29,992 bases of DNA from a virus, in the IMG/VR virus record IMGVR_UViG_3300006875_000096, positions 1 through 29,992 of that record. One strand, given 5' to 3'. Position 1 is the stretch's first letter. Every line of letters begins with the position of its first letter. The notes beneath the pieces are model-generated. The model was not told the origin of the DNA, did no database searches, and was given only the letters and a program-made list of their open reading frames with translations. Made by a program: the position numbers and the translations under genes. Shown here piece by piece: positions 29,513 to 29,992 of this stretch.

Positions 29513-29992
29513 CCGATTCAATTTTGTTGATCTGCTCGGCGATCCATTGCGCCACCGGCGAGGCTACACCGTTCCCGCACATCTTGTAGCGGGTCGTGTC
29601 GCTGTTCGTCTTACCGTCGGCTCGATGCAGGGTGTGGTCATCGGGCCAGCCCATGAGCCTCTCGCATTCGGTTGGTGTTAGTCGTCGTACCTGCATCGGT
29701 TGCCCTTCTGCCACAAACGGCACGTTGTTCCCTCCTGTACCCATGCGATTCTTTAGGCACGGTGTTATCTCGTCGTCGTACACTCGCACGTCATTGACCC
29801 GTGTCCCATCAAGAATCAAAATATGTGGCTCATTATCACCACGATGTGATTCTGCTCTCAAGGTAGGCACTACTCCTTCCCACGCACCGCCACCCAACCG
29901 AACCATTGTCCCTGGCTGGAACACAATGACAACCGTTGCCCGACTGTCGCCGGTGTTGTCGAATGCGTTCAAGGTTGGTGACACCCCCCCCC
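29505..29992 (-). CDS. DNA cytosine-5 methyltransferase, C-terminal part (5' end cut by window edge)
   Basis: The frame is open to the window edge; a GTG at 29984 is only an internal possibility. The visible 160 residues carry the C-terminal motifs of C5 methyltransferases: motif IX as RRLTPTECERLMGWPDD and motif X as MCGNGVASPVAQWIAEQI. The preceding part, with SPTLNAFD and VPTLRAESHRGDN repeats and ITPCLKNRMGTGG, resembles the variable target-recognition region. The catalytic PCQ/ENV motifs would lie beyond the edge, so activity cannot be judged. The gene adds to the restriction-evasion set of this region. The edge is a run of nine C, where an assembly break or a true frame error is possible. 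Confidence 0.82.
   Translation of the reverse strand, partial: GGVSPTLNAFDNTGDSRATVVIVFQPGTMVRLGGGAWEGVVPTLRAESHRGDNEPHILILDGTRVNDVRVYDDEITPCLKNRMGTGGNNVPFVAEGQPMQVRRLTPTECERLMGWPDDHTLHRADGKTNSDTTRYKMCGNGVASPVAQWIAEQINKIESDV

Noticed and set aside
1-29992. CRISPR array, transposase or insertion sequence, integrase and attachment site
   Set aside because: No regularly spaced repeat-spacer pattern, no transposase or recombinase motifs, and no terminal inverted repeats were seen. The 60-bp array at 6665-7324 is coding.

Overview
This window looks like part of the genome of a tailed double-stranded DNA phage (Caudoviricetes) that infects an actinobacterium. The phage calls rest on a terminase, portal, scaffold and capsid set in canonical order. 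The host call rests on a WhiB-type Fe-S regulator (essentially restricted to Actinobacteria and their phages), on GP88 and VUT proteins of the kind found in actinophages, on frequent GTG starts and on fairly high GC. No tail tube, tape-measure protein or sheath is seen. Instead, very large internal-type proteins lie between portal and scaffold, which suggests a short-tailed (podovirus-like) particle. The window cuts genes at both ends, so it is not a complete genome.

Region 1, about 1-23070, minus strand: one long, tightly packed late module. Reading in the direction of transcription (right to left): large terminase with an N-terminal helix-turn-helix, portal, a 138-aa protein, a 1910-aa giant protein, three further putative internal virion proteins (266, 538 and 379 aa), a 42-aa zinc ribbon, scaffold, N4-gp56-like major capsid protein, and a strong UUCG terminator. 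After the terminator come an LHTGDPG-type structural protein, a 353-aa protein with eleven 20-residue repeats and its 98-aa paralogue, a 91-aa CxxC protein, a GT-B glycosyltransferase, four tiny basic proteins (53, 86, 40 and 52 aa), a 295-aa adaptor/tail-like protein, a 621-aa structural protein and a tail fibre cut by the window edge. Stop and start codons repeatedly overlap by 1-4 nt, so translation is probably coupled.

Region 2, about 23130-24249, plus strand: two overlapping genes with a more AT-rich composition. The first is a VUT/YhhQ-family transporter for queuosine precursors. The second is a compact tRNA-guanine-transglycosylase-like protein with all the key TGT motifs in order (DpdA-like). 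Together they look like an import-and-insert cassette for 7-deazaguanine bases in phage DNA. No synthesis genes for the base are present here.

Region 3, about 24250-25160: roughly 0.9 kb with no gene I can support, but with several nested inverted repeats; possibly a structured RNA or a control/replication region.

Region 4, about 25161-27693, minus strand: an accessory operon with a visible promoter (27665-27693) and terminator (25161-25188). It encodes a 59-aa protein, a GP88-family cysteine-rich protein, a small zinc-finger/membrane protein, a 155-aa zinc-ribbon protein, and 64-aa and 73-aa proteins. The 73-aa gene has its own likely promoter.

Region 5, about 27700-28130: a control region with a possible leaderless plus-strand gene, a 20-bp direct repeat, an inverted repeat and a long terminator-like hairpin.

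Region 6, about 28102-29992, minus strand: HNH endonuclease overlapping the 3' end of whiB, an adenine/N4-type DNA methyltransferase, a 53-aa Cys-rich protein and the C-terminal part of a cytosine-5 methyltransferase cut by the window edge. With the DpdA-like cassette this gives three independent kinds of DNA base modification, a probable defence against host restriction.
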